Shown here: piece after piece, positions 63,884-64,000 of the stretch
Layout: the number at the start of each line of letters is the position of its first letter
Numbering within the stretch: position 1 is the first letter of the stretch
Notes under the pieces: model-generated
The model's database searches: none
Seen by the model: the letters and a program-made list of their open reading frames with translations, nothing else
Told to the model about the DNA's origin: nothing
Program-made: the position numbers and the translations under genes
Assembly (NCBI GenBank): GCA_035296565.1
Contig: DATHAQ010000021.1
Location: forward strand, 3,225-67,224
Direction: 5' to 3'
Length of the DNA: 64,000 bases
DNA from: JACCZR01 sp035296565
Lineage (GTDB): Bacteria > Actinomycetota > Thermoleophilia > Solirubrobacterales > Thermoleophilaceae

Positions 63884-64000
63884 CCGAACAGGGGGAAGCG
63901 CCGCCGCCGGGCGAGCTCGTCCATCCCGCGCTGGATGCTCTCGCGCACCTCGTCGTACTTGCGCTCGACGTAGTCGTCGTCCTTGGCCTTCGCCGGGTCC
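63880..64000 (-). CDS. Acyltransferase (PlsC-like), C-terminal end only
   Basis: The last 39 codons of a gene that continues beyond the window. The encoded end reads Y-V-E-R-K-Y-D-E-V-R, then I-Q-R-G-M-D-E-L-A and R-R-F-P-L-F-G before the stop. This matches the typical tail of actinobacterial lysophospholipid/glycerol acyltransferases. The stop overlaps the start of the downstream acyl-CoA ligase (ATGA), so ligase and acyltransferase are probably coupled in phospholipid synthesis. Identification rests on the tail only. Confidence 0.5.
   Translation of the reverse strand, partial: DPAKAKDDDYVERKYDEVRESIQRGMDELARRRRFPLFG

Overview
The window looks like a chromosomal segment of a high-GC actinobacterium, most likely of the class Thermoleophilia (Solirubrobacterales-like). 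The reasons are very high GC with almost universal G/C third codon positions, actinobacterial gene order (pgeF-yggS-sepF-yggT-lspA-rluD; rpsB-tsf-pyrH-frr-uppS-cdsA-dxr-rseP; garA-like then ftsR-like), an Asp-type MurA, a c-di-AMP riboswitch before a cell-wall protein, and an AgpS-like/DesA3-like lipid gene set. The placement is inference. I see no rRNA, tRNA, insertion sequence, prophage or CRISPR array, and no gene-free stretch longer than 300 bases.

Layout. 1-3.1 kb: thioesterase and DUF389 membrane protein, convergent with an isocitrate dehydrogenase-like gene and an HD protein. 3.2-12.6 kb: murA, then a tightly overlapping histidine operon (hisZ-G-D-B-H-A-F, no hisC/E/I) running into a CCA/poly(A) polymerase-family gene, pgeF and yggS. 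12.6-16.7 kb: an alpha/beta hydrolase and tandem short repeats break the division cluster, followed by sepF, proC, yggT, lspA and rluD. 16.7-23.6 kb: rpsB, tsf, pyrH, frr, uppS, cdsA, dxr, rseP. 23.6-33.4 kb: an acyl-CoA ligase, an ECF42-type sigma/DGPF module, a Nudix gene and a GGDEF/HD protein interrupt the usual rseP-ispG-proS order. 33.3-36 kb: pgsA, a small RsiG-like putative c-di-GMP protein, a GarA-like FHA protein, an FtsR-like MerR protein and apt. 36-46.6 kb: lipid enzymes (AgpS-like oxidase, WS/DGAT), a sigma4-HTH/anti-sigma fusion, NAD synthetase, the riboswitch-controlled double-psi barrel protein and dinB. 46.6-53 kb: secreted proteins (one with two chaplin-like repeats), a STAS protein, and a TetR-controlled reductase-desaturase pair. 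53-64 kb: accessory oxidoreductases, a second ECF42/DGPF module, VOC and RibD-C proteins, R2lox, an ArsR/AHSA1 pair beside clpP, and a second acyl-CoA ligase with the end of an acyltransferase gene.

How the genes work together. Several systems join cell-envelope construction (MurA, UppS, CdsA, PgsA, SepF, DPBB protein) to nucleotide second messengers: c-di-GMP (GGDEF/HD protein and the RsiG-like protein) and c-di-AMP (riboswitch). Lipid chemistry is prominent (DesA3-like desaturase with its own reductase, WS/DGAT, two FadD ligases, AgpS-like oxidase). MEP-pathway genes dxr and ispG supply isoprenoids for UppS.

A pervasive signal is promoter architecture. Ten genes have a TANNNT -10 hexamer ending exactly 6 or 7 bases before the chosen start codon, which points to leaderless mRNAs and also helps fix several starts. 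Other non-gene signals are a dispersed repeat of about 50 bp in at least four copies, convergent genes whose stops share a CTAG palindrome, two clear operator palindromes, and competing hairpins before hisF.
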